From Ceratopteris richardii (lineage: Eukaryota; Streptophyta; Polypodiopsida; Polypodiales; Pteridaceae), in the NCBI GenBank assembly GCA_020310875.1, contig CM035420.1, forward strand, positions 185,825,880-185,889,879: a stretch of 64,000 bases of DNA, written 5' to 3'. How positions within the stretch are numbered: the stretch's first letter is position 1; each line of letters starts with the position of its first letter. The notes beneath the pieces are model-generated. The model saw nothing but the letters and a program-made list of their open reading frames with translations. It made no database searches and was not told the origin of the DNA. Positions 22,777 through 37,819 of the stretch are shown one piece after another. Made by a program: the position numbers and the translations under genes.

Positions 22777-23279
22777 GACTGCTCGTAGTTGCACTTGAGG
22801 GAAGGATCTGTGGCAGAGGTAGTATCGAAGCTAGATGACGGGGGGAGAGGAAAAAAGAAGAGAGGTCCAAGTGTCGAACAGAGGAGGAGAAAGGAAAGAG
22901 AAAGTAAGCGCTTCAGTTCCTGTCTTCCTGACTTGTCGACAAGAAAGAGCGGAAGGGTACTCAAGAAAATCACAGAAAAAGGAAGGGGTAGGGTAAAGAG
23001 CAAAGAAACCCTGGAGCACGGAACTGGGAAAGGCACGCAGACCTACCCCTGGCTGGAATGTGCGACTTGCGAGCAAGGGAAGTCCGCTCCCGAAGGGAAC
23101 TGAGGGAAGGAAAACTGAGAGGTGGAGGTGTACTCGATTTTCAAGAAATACGACGACGGAGAGAAAAAAATCAGCGCCCTGCTAAAAAAGAGAGAGATGG
23201 CGAGAGATCGAAGTCTACGAGAGAACAACCGCTGCCCAAAAATGTTTTGAGAAAAAAAAATGAGAGAGAGAAGACGAGC
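22777..23279 (-). promoter_or_regulatory. Pyrimidine-rich 5' leader of the WRKY gene
   Basis: On the coding strand these 500 bases are strongly CT-rich (many CTCTCT, TTTCTC and CCTTCC runs), typical of plant 5' untranslated leaders. Short upstream ATGs are rare. A leader intron is possible (GGGGTAGGT near 23044 and CCTTCCCTCAAG just before the coding start), but that is a guess. The transcription start is not determined. Confidence 0.55.
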
Positions 23280-23617
23280 AGTCAATACTGACATCAAGGC
23301 GCATTGGAATTTCGTTCGAATTTTACACTTTATTTAAGAAATGCGTGAGATCCGGGTCAACGTTCCTGGCCCAAAGCCAGTCAAAGCCGTAATGCAGATA
23401 GCGAGGCGGCTTGAGAGCCGTTGGATGCAGCAGAGCATCGACGGTCCCAAGTGGACGTTGCTCCCCCACTATCTGCAGTCGGCAGCGGCGCACTAGAGCA
23501 GCTTTCACTGAGTGTCTGTGCACGTTGACTTGTAACCTAAAAGGTTGATACAGTGGAGAGCAGAGCGTCGTATAATGAAGTGGGTCTCTCATGACCCTCG
23601 CCACAGTCGCTTTGACA
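23280..23617. promoter_or_regulatory. Cluster of W-boxes upstream of the WRKY gene
   Basis: Canonical W-boxes TTGAC[C/T] lie at 23280-23285 (minus), 23355-23360 (minus), 23379-23384 (minus) and 23525-23530 (plus). A further TTGAC core lies at 23612-23616. WRKY genes are often controlled by WRKY proteins through such clusters, so auto- or cross-regulation is plausible. Confidence 0.5.
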
Positions 23618-26429
<2,812 letters not shown>

Positions 26430-26920
26430 TGTGCGACTCTCCTCCCATCCATTATATCCCCTTGCATTCAAAATAGTAATGTGCAACAACATTATGACAA
26501 AACTAGCTCACAAATGAATGACTCTCAATCATATGCCTGTATATATAGCTTTCTCCAAGGGACTATCTGCTTGGGCAGGTGGATTCTACCCATCCATGTG
26601 TCAGCCATGTAACTACATGTGCGCCAGGTGTTCCAATTGGCTAGAATTAACTAAAGTGGATGCTTCTAGAAGGTTTTAGAGCTCTTTGGGCAAAATACTC
26701 TCCCCATGTACCCCATGGGGTTGGACCCAAGACCTCCTCCTTCACACCCTGGAGTCTTAACCACTAGGCCATGTGGATTACTTGGTTACAAGAGTGCACA
26801 ACCTTATATTTAAGTCTAGTCTCAAGATCTTTGGTCATAACCGTGAGTGACCAAACAATGTCCCATTTCAGATCTATATGAACCACTCAGACAGGCAGAT
26901 CATAGACTTACTTTATAACA
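26430..26920 (-). repeat. LTR of a chromodomain Ty3/gypsy element
   Basis: On the minus strand it starts TGTTATAAAG at 26920, directly after a purine-rich CCAAGGGGAAGA tract. It contains a TATA-like GCTATATATACAGG. A homologous LTR lies on the plus strand at about 37903-38350. The far end is not sharply defined. Confidence 0.7.
26660..26785 (-). repeat. tRNA-like (SINE-type) module within the LTR
   Basis: The minus strand carries a box-A-like TGGCCTAGTGGTTAAG and, about 40 bases later, a box-B-like GGTCCAACCCC, resembling the internal pol III promoter of a Leu/Ser tRNA. The homologous stretch at 38050-38180 keeps GGTTCAACCCC. It does not fold as a complete tRNA as far as I can see. Confidence 0.5.
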
Positions 26921-29900
26921 TTCTTCCCCTTGGAAAATATTTTCGTCCTCGAAAATAGAGCTACATATACTTTAGGCAAGCCTTGAGCCTAATGTTCTAA
27001 AACTTGAAGAACATGCATTCATTTGATCGGTTATCCACTTAGAACTTGAAAGTAGAAAACCTTATCTATCATTTACCAACTTAAAAATGGAAAGTTGGTA
27101 AACCTCATTGGATTGTGGAAACTTTTTCCCAAGTAGAGTTTTCTTTAGTTACATCCTTCCATCTTAGTGAGCACTCTTTGTAAAAATTATTTCTTTTACA
27201 TTTATCTTCGATGCGAAGTATCTTTTCAGGTTCATGACTTACTAGAAGTGGGAGTATAACTTGATGTCCAACCAGATTATCCAAATCCGTCATACTCTTT
27301 CTAAGTTGGCTAACATGGAACACTGGATGAATCCAAATATCTTCTGGAAGTTGTAATTCATAATCCTGTAAGCCAACTTTCTTGGTAATTGGAAAAGGAC
27401 CACAATATATAGGCGACAACTTGGTGCATTGGCCAATCTTGAACTTTTTTACTTTTCTAGAACACGAAGATAAACTTGATCACCAACCTAAAAAGTAACG
27501 TATCTTTGCTTAGGATTGACATAGGCTTTTGTTTGATCTTGTGCTTCTTTTTTTAAGTTTTCTTTAGTTATCTTAAGCTTGAAATCATGTCTTGAAGAAA
27601 TTCTCGAGCTGTTTGAACTCATTCATTGTGAAGTCCTATTGCATATGGAGACCTAGGCTAGCACCCATATATCAGCATGAATGGACTAAATTTAGTTGAT
27701 GAACTCTTCTCTGCCTCTCAAATCCAGTTAGTTTGCAAACCACTTGATGCTCTCTTGATCAAAGAGTATGGTTAACTTTGATCCATACAAGTAATGGCAC
27801 CATTTCTTCATAGCATTTATAATAGCAAACATCTATGGCTCATAGGTAGAGTAGTTTTGTTGAGAAAAACTTATCTTTCTACTTTCAAAAGCTATTGGTC
27901 AACCTTCTTGGCTTAGTATTGCTCCTACCACAGATGCACTTGCATCTGTTTCTGATTGGAAATGCTTATTCGGATCTACTATTTGTAGAATCAGGGCCAA
28001 AGCTAAAGCAAGTTCCAGATATTGAAAACTTTTTGCTTATTCCTCTTTCCAATTAATCTATTGATGCTTCCCTTTGAGTTGATTTGTCAAAGGTACTGCT
28101 AATTTGGCATATACATCCACAAACTTTCGATAATATCTAGCCAATATGATAAAATTTTATAATTTTCAAATAGTCTTGGGCTCAGACCATTTAAGAATCA
28201 CTTGGACCTTGTATGGGTCAACTTTGATTCCTTTCACAAAAATGATATGGCCTACATATTCTGATTCTTGGGTAAATAAATCACATTTGGGCTGCTTACC
28301 ATAGAGCTTATTATCGTGAAGAAGTTCAAAGACTTTTTTCAAGTGCTCTAGATGACTTTCATGACCTTTGATGAAGATCAATATGTCATCGAGGAAATCG
28401 ACTACAAATTAGCCTAAGTATGGTTTAAGCACTTGATTCATCAAATTCATGAAGGTTGTGGGTGCATTTGTTAACCCGAACGGCATCACTAAAAATTCAT
28501 AGTGACCATACTTAGTTCGAAAGGCTGTCTTGGGAATATCATCATCTTTGATTTTGAACTGATGATAACCCTAACATAAATCAATCTTTGAAAAGATTTT
28601 AGCTCCCTTTAAGTTATCCAAGAGATCTTCAACAAGTGGCATAAGATACTTATTCTTTATTGTAAGATTATTTAATGCCCTATAATCTACACATAGCCTC
28701 ATAGTACCATCTTTCTCTTGACAAGAAGGATGAGTGTAGCCCAAGGGGATTGGCTTGGCCGAATAAATCCTTTATCTAGATATTCTTTAATCTATTTCTC
28801 GACTTCTAGATTTTGGACATAGGGGAGTTGGAAGGGATTTTGAGATTTTGGCTTGGTTCTCGGAAACAGATCTATTTCATGATCAATGTTTCCACAAGAG
28901 GGTGGCAAGCCATGGGGGAGTTCCTTAGGGAACACATCTTTAAATTCATCCATAAGTTTATTGAATTTAACATATACTTCACAAGAATAAAAGACGAGAC
29001 ATAAGAAACTTGCTTTGTATTATTGGAATCAATTACATAAGTGCTAAGGACCAAAAAAGCTTGGGTCCTAGCTTCATTGTTTACAAGTTTCTTAAGTTCT
29101 ATGTGTGAAATCAAGGGAATACTTGAACGTTGTGTTCCCCCTTGATTTTATACAACATCACATCACGTTGGAATCAAAAGTATTTGTATAATAACATCTA
29201 GACAAGCCACTCTCTCCCTAAAACCAAGTCTACCCTTTCCATATTCATAATTTGGAAGTCCAATTTATCCTTGAAATCTTGGATTTCCAGTTCCAAATTA
29301 GAAATCATGGTATCCCCTACATGGGTGTCTTGCCCATGCATCATAGAGACAACATATCTATGAGGAGAAGGACTTTGAGGAAGAGATAATTTTTTAACAA
29401 GTGCATAATTAATAAATTTATGCATCACCAAATCATCCCTCATAATCTGGATGGTGTGACGTTTGACTGACCCATGTAGCTTGACCAAATCATGCGGACC
29501 AAATTCTTGAGGTTACCTCATGTTTTTGGAGATCAGAAACTTATGATTACTATCACAATGCATGATCTGTACTTTCCTTGCACTTGAATTTTCATCCAAG
29601 TTTAAGGTTTTTATGAGATGGATTTGTTATTTTCCCTTTCCTTTGTAAGTCAAAGTGGCCCTATTGTCTTTTCCAATTGGACATGCCCTACTACGATGCC
29701 TTGGCTTATGGCATTTAAAACACAAATTCTCTTTTTGTGCTTTAGCAAGATCTTCTTAGGAAAGCACATGTCTAAAAACATGAGGTTTTTTAGAAATGCA
29801 TTCAAAAGTTCTTGGACTCTTGCCTTTACATTTAGTGGCATTTCTTTGGAAATGACCACGATCCTGCGGGACATCTATATGAGAATTGTCCTCATAGATT

Positions 29901-30950
29901 TGTGCAACCTTGATAGCTTCATCAAGTGACTTAGGTGCATGTCTCTTTACCTCATTATGGATTTGTTGGCTAAGTCCTCGAATAAAACCACGAAGCCGAT
30001 GGAAGTCATCAAGGTTCTTCAATTTCATAATAATATATCGATTCTAAAATGTAGACCAATAATGACCTCCTTATTCTCAAGGAGAAAATCCTTCTTGAAG
30101 AGGTGGGTGAATTTGGCCCATGCTAAGGGTTCTTATGAGTCTTGGAGAGACTCATCCATTGCATGTAGACCTTAGGGCCTAAAGACAAACTAGCCTCTAC
30201 CACTCACACATGTTTGGGGGGGTTCTGGAGTTGGTGGACATCATTCCACTTTTCCAAGAATGTTAAGACTGCATCCTTATTTTGATCCTTATCTTCACCT
30301 GAGAAGTAAGGAGGATGTATATCTTTCCCTAAAGAAAGATCGGATGGATCACTTACACCTAATTTCCTTGAAGTGTTTGCAAAAAGCAGAGTGGTAGGAG
30401 TCATCAAACTAAGATGGCTCAAACTACCAGCTAAGGGAAACAAGTTTGTTTAGGAAATGGATGGATCCTTATCCTATTCCAATAAAATAGACATAGTAGA
30501 GGTCACTATCGTATTAGTATCGCTACCAAGGATAGCCCTACCCACAACTTTGAGCTTGTGCAGTAAGTTCAAAATAGCCTGAAGGTGATTCTGCACCTCA
30601 TCAATAGATTGACAAAGCTCTACGACCTCAACTTGGACATTGGATAAATGTCCAAGGTCCTGCTCTACTTTCAATAACCTATCTTCAAATTCATCCCTCT
30701 CATTTGAAGTGGTGTTTGTTTCCCCTTGTTGTGTGGTACCCTCAATGTCTAGAGCTAAAGCCATTGATTCTACGTTCAATGCATCAAGCACATGAGTTGG
30801 AATTGAAATCATTCTTGTAGATGCATGCGATGCACGTGATGCCATAGGTGGGCTAAACATGAATGAAGATACTGATGAAAATGGTACTAAAACATACATA
30901 GATATGTTTGTACTACTCGTAAGCGTAGTGTGGCTTGATCTAGCTAGCAC
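26921..30950 (-). mobile_element. Decayed chromodomain Ty3/gypsy element (internal region)
   Basis: Minus-strand remnants in order: gag (30950-29750, including GFIRGLSQQIHNEVKRHAP and a CCHC-type zinc-knuckle region near 29700), protease (29488-29198, ending VLGREWLV), RT (about 28800-28166, ending YVGHIIFVKGIKVDPYKV), part of RNase H (about 27950-27700), then the integrase end and chromodomain (27419-27105; GPFPITKKVG, IHPVFHVSQLRK, RWKDVTKENSTWE). Part order is disturbed and the coding regions carry many breaks. It is clearly old. Confidence 0.75.
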
Positions 30951-30999
30951 TTGAGAAGAAAAACTCTATCTCCTTCCTAAAAGACTCTAGGAGACCTCT

Positions 31000-31960
31000 T
31001 CCTTTCAACATATTCTTTTGATCTATCAGCTTCTTGCTACATCTTGGCTTTAGCTATTTCTAAATTTGCTTGGAGGTTTTCCAAGAACTCCAAAGCACTA
31101 GTATATTTCTTTGGCATTCCTATGGTACTGGGATCAATGGGATTCATCCCATAGTTCATCTCAAAAGGAGACATTCCTGTCACTTTATGAGGTCTATTAT
31201 TATAAGCAAACTCCACTAGTGGCAAGTAACTACCCCAATCTATCTACCTCTCATACACATATGCTCTCAACATGTCCTCTAGAATGGTTGATCCTCTTGA
31301 TTTGACCATCTATCTATGGATGATCCCCACTAATCATTTTCAAAGAACTTTGAGTTTATGAAATACAGACTTCCAGAAGTTTCCTATGAATCTAACATCC
31401 CTATCTAAAAATATGGATGCCAGTAACCCATGCAATCTAAAGACATGTTGGATAAATAGCTCCGCTACCTGTGGAGCTTCTATCATCTCCTACATGGGTA
31501 TGAAATGAGCCATCCTTCTCAATTTATCTACCACAACTAAGATATTATCCCGCTTCCTTTGGGTCCACAGTAACCCCGCTATGAAGTGCATGGATATATT
31601 TTCCCAATTATGCTCTAGAATATGTAAAGGATTTAAAAGACTTGGTATATAGCCCTTTCCACTTTGTTGACCTGACACATAAATGTTGGAGGAGATGGTG
31701 GATAGTCACAAGAGATGAAGTGGGGTTGCTAGATCCTACTTCACACCTGCTAAAAATGATTGATGGAGAGTGTAGTGGGCCTCTTTAGCTAGCTAATGAT
31801 CATAAATAATCATATATGTTTCTTGGAACTTGACCCACTAATCAATGGATCAAAATAAATAGGTAAAAGTTGATCCAAGAACAAAAAAACTTGCTATTTT
31901 TGTTCTAACACCTATTCAATGTTTTGAACAATTCTCTGTGTACAACAACAATTGGCTTAA
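31000..31960 (-). pseudogene. Integrase remnant upstream of the chromodomain element
   Basis: Minus-strand pieces include NWENISMHFIAGLLWTQRKR, DNILVVVDKLRRMAHF and MPLVEFAYNNRPHKVTGMSP, standard Ty3/gypsy integrase-core phrases, preceded by a degenerate zinc-binding segment. It sits before gag rather than after RNase H, so it is a separate copy or a rearranged part. It is heavily broken. Confidence 0.65.
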
Positions 31961-32330
31961 TTCCTTTTGGGAAACTCTAATTAGTTTATTAAGCTATCAA
32001 TCGTGAGTGATTTCATAAAAAATGATGGATTACACACAGAGAAAGATGTTTAGCAAATCACACACCGTCCCGACATTTGCGGGGTGCAACAGTCAACAGA
32101 CTAGATCAAAGAAGTGTTAATATCTCGTGAACTGGAAAGGAAATGCTAATGAAACTTTGTAGACATGTACTAGAAAGTATGATGAATCTACCATGCTTTA
32201 AATCATGACAAATGATTAACTATGCACTAAGAACAAGCTCGGAGAAGATCACTATTCTGATGGAGTTATAATGCTCCCTAAAGTGGAAACTAAATTTGAA
32301 GTGAATGTTTATCTCATTACTAGATGCAGT
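31961..32330. other. Unassigned DNA
   Basis: No coding or repeat signal I can name. It separates the integrase remnant from the 3' end of another LTR element. Confidence 0.4.
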
Positions 32331-32680
32331 CTACTTGCTCTTTTGTATGTCATTTCAGGTTTGGAAGCTTCTGAAGAAGGCATATGCAGCCTCACAAAAG
32401 ACTGCATAGTGGGAGGAATGCTGGGCTGACTGCCCCCCAAGGGGATTGTGTCACTCAGCTTTGAAGATTGAAGATTTGCAGATTGAAGCTTGGAAGATTG
32501 AAGATTTGCAGATTGAAGGAAAGATTGAAGATTGCCAACTGAAGCTTTGTAGACTGAAGAATTGCAGAATTTTGGAGATCTGAAGAGTTTCCAGGCTTGA
32601 CTCCAACTTGGAACAATTCAGTTATGTACGATCTTCTTTCCTTAGCTTTGTCGAGGACGACAAAGTCTAGGGGGGGAGAG
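32331..32680 (+). mobile_element. 3' internal end of an LTR retrotransposon
   Basis: It contains repeated GAAGATTGAAGATTTGCAGA units and ends GAGGACGACAAAGTCTAGG then GGGGGGAGAG, a polypurine tract, directly before the LTR at 32681. The remainder of the element is not recognisable, so the superfamily is uncertain. Confidence 0.55.
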
Positions 32681-33440
32681 TGTTGGGTTGTAGGGTATGC
32701 ACACACCCTCAATGGTGCATAGGAACCCTCCCTAGACCATAATAATAACCCTCTTTGTATATACTTGAGTGTCACATGTGAACACTCTTCTAAAAGAACT
32801 TTTTAATATTTCCTTAGACCATAATATATTAGACTTGAGTCATTCTCACCTTTGTGCCTTCTAGAAGATTCTCCATGTGAAAAAACCCACGCATGTTCCT
32901 TTTGGAGGATTTGGTTGTTACCATTTTGATCTTAGAATATCCTAGAAGATTGGCAATTAGAGAGAAAATCACCTTTTTGACTTTTCAAAGAGGCACATGG
33001 GGAATAGAGCTTAGCCTATAAATATAAGCTCATTTTTGTAAAGAGGGTAGCTTTTGGTCGACGTGCTCTCATGTAAAATCCTTTATCAATGGAAGATGCT
33101 CTCATTTACTCCAAGAAGACTATTTACATTTACATGTATTGTGTCTTGTGAGTGTGTGAGAGTGGTGTGTGTGTGCCGTGCATGTCTCTCCTTTGCATGA
33201 GTAGAGTAGTTGTATTTGCTTGTATTTTCCTCATGGACAAGGATCCTTGACCCTCTATTCTCCTTATTTTCAAGCATGTGGCAAGGCATGGGGCTGTTGC
33301 CAATGGCTTAAACATGTGGGAGGTAGGGGTGAATGAGAGGAGAGTCACTCTTGAGCTTTCCTTCTTGCTTCCATGCAAGGGGGTGAGGGTTTTGGTCATT
33401 CCTTGCCACAACCTCAACATTTTTTCCCTACAACCCAACA
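32681..33440 (+). repeat. 760-bp LTR with 15-bp perfect terminal inverted repeats
   Basis: It begins TGTTGGGTTGTAGGG and ends CCCTACAACCCAACA, exact reverse complements. The polypurine tract on its left marks it as a 3' LTR in plus orientation. I see no partner LTR in the window. Confidence 0.75.
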
Positions 33441-36400
33441 AACACTTTGATCCTTGAGCTCTTTGCTTCATCTTAAGCCTAGTACAAGTGGAGCGTCATA
33501 CGGACATCATCTGGAGGCAAAGGATGAGCTAAGACAAGCATAGTTCAAGGAAGGCTTCATGTCTTCAAAGAAGAGGACAAGAGGAAGTAATGGTTTTCAA
33601 GGCAAAGTATGTAATTTTTCTCATGACCAACGGATGGAAAATGGATCTTCGTGAGGATCAATGGAGAGAAGTAGCTTAATTGGGTGATAAATATTTTACA
33701 AGTTGATGTTTTCATTTTGATATTTGCTTTGCTCTATGCTTTCGTATAGAACGCATTGCTATTATCATTAAAGTAGGGAATGAATCTTCAATTTTGAAAG
33801 CATTGTATGCAATTTGAGGAAAGCAAAATAGGAGAGCATTGAAGTATGGAAACACTTATCAAGTATAATCATGCATCTAGGAAGGAATGTTGGTGTATTT
33901 CTCCTTTCTAAAGAATGTTTTCATGCACAAAACACATTTTCTTCTTGCTTGAAAAAGATAGTTAATGCTCATGTTTATGCACATGAATGATTATATCTTT
34001 TTAAAAAAGCTAGCAAGTAGAATGTTTGTGCATGGATGATTGAAGAACATGCATATTCAAGCTCAAGAATTTCTTGATTTAATTTTGGTGCATGAAAGGA
34101 GAATGCCAACACATGCATGCACTCACATGCATTTGCATGCAAGAACAAACATTTGCGTATGCATGATTGTTTGTTAAGAAGTTGAATATTTATAATTTTG
34201 TTACCTCTTTTTTCTAATTCGACTTAGATAGCTAGGGAAAATAGCAAACTAGGTAGTTGCAAAGCTCTTGGCTGCCATGCAACTTAAGCAGCTAGTTTGT
34301 TTTTCCCAAATGTGATACTTAGGTATCACAAATTAGGAGTCTTGATTAGGAAAAGTAGGCCCTTCGAAAGTCAAGTGTTTAATTTTCTTGCTCATTGGAA
34401 TGTCAAGAAAATAGGGCTGCTTGAAAATTTCCATGATGACTCTAAGTTTAGGAGAAAACTTAGAGAATCCTAATGATAAGCCTAGATGTAGTTGTTAGCT
34501 TGGATTTGAGAAATCATGCATCCCAATAAGTTAATAAAGTTTCCTTTGGAAGTTTTATCTGATTCTATCCCAAGACATGATAAGAATCAAATAAAATCAA
34601 ATGGAACTAAAATCAATTGAACTTTCAAGTTCAAAGGATAGTTGACATGTTCCAAATTTGTGAAAATCATGGAACTTTTGAAGTTTTCATTGATATCGTC
34701 TTGAAGAGTGATGTAAATCAAAGAAGTGAATAAATTTTTGCATCCCTTGAACTTTAGTATTCAATAGCTGGATGTTAGGTTCCATGATTGCATCTCTAGT
34801 CAAGATGCAAAGTTTTCAAAAAGCATGGAAACTTTATTTGCACTTTTCTGAGGATGAGAAAAGTATACTTGGTTTTGTTTAAGCTATTAAGAGCTTAAAG
34901 AAGAAACCCAAGTCAAAGTAATCTTTGGGAATCAAGATATTTCCTAAAAGATATGTCAAAGTAATCTTTGGGCTACTTCCTAAGGATAAAACAATAAAAT
35001 GAAATAGTCTGGTTAACTATTTCATTAGTTAAAAAGGAATATCTTTTGGACAAGCAATAAAGCTTTAAGTCTTGGTCTTGTCCAAAATTCAAGAATTTCT
35101 TTTAAAGATCATTTCAGTAAAGAAAAATATTCCAAGATGAATCACTGGACTAGAAAACAAAAGATTCCAAGATGAATCATTGGCTTAGTATTACTTGATT
35201 CCTTGATAGGAATCTAAAGTTCTTGAAGATAAAAATCTCCCTAGATGTGAGACTGGAATCTTTCAAGTAAGTTTTATAGCAAGTAGTTTCTAGCAATTCC
35301 CAAACCACCGATATGGGTACTTAAGTCCAAATAGTGATATAACCTAAAGGTATATCAAAGATTCTTAGCTTTGGAATTTGAGAGGCATTAGTGTATGCTT
35401 GGATTGAAGTTCAGGGAAAGATCTCTAAAAATCATGCAGGTAAGCAAAGAAGCTTTAGATAGTTCAAGAGATCTTAAAGATAAAGACTAAGTCTTTATTT
35501 TGGTCGCAAGGTCAACCAAACTTGATCAAGCTTGGCCATGATTGTCCAAGAACGTGCGATTGGAAGTACTCTATAGATTTCCCAAGTATTGGCAATAAAG
35601 TTCCTTTTGGGAATTATTCACTCAGGTTCCATTTATCCAATGGAAAATTGTGAAAAGAGTAAGCTATTGCAAGTCTGAACAGAGTGAAGAAATTCCAAGA
35701 ATGTAGTCTGCAACCGCGAAGATGGTACTTAAGTCTGTGGAAGGTAAAACATAATGTTCGCCTAACCATGAAGGGATTTTGGTACAAATCCAGAAAGCAC
35801 GAGCAGATGCTTAGACTTAAGCAGTAGAGAGATTCCTATAAAGTCATGGCCAAGGTAGGTACCTAAAGCATCATTAAGAAAGGAATCTAAAGACAAGAAG
35901 TCAAAAGCTCTTGTCACTAGAAATTGGTCAAGAATAAACCAATTGAACTTGAGCCTATGAAGATTCAAGTAGTTGGAATTCTAATTGGTTTTCATTTTGA
36001 AACCCTAGCAAAGAGGAATATATATTCTATCAAGAGGTTTTCAAGTTTCCAAGGCAAAGCTTGTGATTATGAGATGATCATGTGAAGGAATCAAAACCTA
36101 GAATATTTAAATAGAGGTAATGCCTAAAACTTCAAAATTCTAGTAAAGAATTGAAGAAAGAAGGTGCTCTATCAAGGGATGTTTAGACTTTAGGATGAAT
36201 ATCACCCACACATTAATGTGAATATAAAATAGGGTCATATGGGACACCAGATTTTATACTCAGATTGATGTAGGAAAGATGGTATGGGACATCCAACCAT
36301 GGGATGATAATTATCTTTTAGTCCTAAGATTAGATCTTGAAGTTAGGTTTGATCCTCAAGGGAATTAAAACTTCAAAGATGGAGTTTACATTCAAGGAGG

Positions 36401-37819
36401 ATAAAGTAGTATCTTAAGATATTTCAAGTTACTTCAAGATCAAGGAAGAGGAAGATATGAAGTAAGTAACTTCCAAGATGTTCTTGAAACACTTCAAGCT
36501 TAAGTGTTGTTGATTCAGAAATATTTAATAAATTTCTAAACAAGTAAGACTTTGACATTGAAATGATCCTTTCAACTAAGGAATAGACTGACTAAGTCAA
36601 GCACCAACTTCCTAGTGTAACTTGGTAAATTCAATCCTTTGACTCGAAGAAATGCACAAGAACAGCATTCCTAGTAAGGAGTCATAAAGATTGAACATAG
36701 GCATGATCTTAGTCTCAAGTGAAGCATTACTTGAGAAAAAACTCATCCATTAGAACTTCAGTGGGTCGACACACTGATGTTAGAAACCACACTAGTATCT
36801 TGTGGTTGGATGATGTTTTAGTTTTGCTTTGAATCTTTTTGACAATCTAGCTTATTTCTCTCAAAGATAGAAAAATTCTTCAAAACATTGTTGAAATAGA
36901 TCATTGATAAGTTAAAGTCTTGAGTCATCCAAAAATTGACTCCTCGCAAGTTTAATCTTTTGAAGTTTGAATTGGTTGTACAGAGTTTTAGTTCTCTTGT
37001 TCGGCTTTCCAAATCTTTTGGCTCATATATGGTATCTGATTCTTTTCACAAAAGACGAGGGTTAGCCGATTAGAACTAGGTAAGTAAATTTAACATCCTA
37101 GATAGATGTTCTGAACATGAACCTTTTTAATCTTCAAAAGATAATAAGTCTAAGTGGAATTATTTATTTGAGTTTGCTTCAAGTTATAGCATAAATGATT
37201 TCCTAGAGAAGTTAGGAATTGCTCATCAGATTGACAATTCCCAAGAACTTTTAGCTCAAGTCTTTGAGAAAAGTGTCCTAAGTTGGATAATTTTCATTTT
37301 GAATTTGAATTTGTCAAGTTATAGTACAGTTGACTCAAAGAAAATGCAAATTTTCTCTTGCATTTTACATAGAATTTTTAAACCCCAGTTCTCTAGTTGA
37401 GTGAAAAAATCAAGTAGTTGTTGGATAAGAGTAAACCATTGAACAAACATCCAAGTTAGATGTTTGGGACAACCAAACTTCAAGTTATCCAAATCAAATT
37501 CAAGTGAATCAAGAGTTCTCAAAGTCTTGATAGGGATAAGAATCCCACCTTCGTTACTAAGTCCATGCACCAGTCATGCCCAGAAATGGACTAGTGATTT
37601 GAATCCACCCAGTGCATGTGCCCATATCGCACCTAGTAAAAAGTGTGAATTGGCCAGGGATGATTTTTAGATCCACCCTTATTATTCATTCACTACTTTG
37701 TATTTTGACCAGTTTATCAAAGTGCAAACCGAGATAGTGTTTTGAATCATCTAGGCAGGGATGCCACCATAGAGATGAGACATGTTCTTCCAGTTCTAGA
37801 ACATGACCATGTTCTTCCA
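33441..37819. other. Large AT-rich region with no recognised gene
   Basis: About 4.4 kb with only short open frames and no family signature. A segment at about 36192-36290 matches the reverse complement of about 51690-51790. A 27-bp duplication (CATGTTCTTCCAG...AGAACATGA) lies at about 37786-37832. It could be very decayed retroelement DNA. Confidence 0.45.

Noticed and set aside
22777-22794. In-frame upstream GTG start for the WRKY protein
   Set aside because: Plant nuclear genes normally start at ATG, and the ATG at 22776 directly precedes the conserved N-terminal region.
22789-23291. Plus-strand Arg/Glu/Lys-rich open frames opposite the WRKY leader
   Set aside because: They arise from the GA-rich complement of a CT-rich 5' leader.
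26660-26785. A tRNA gene
   Set aside because: Only box-A- and box-B-like motifs are visible. I cannot find a full cloverleaf, and the segment is part of an LTR repeated at 38 kb.
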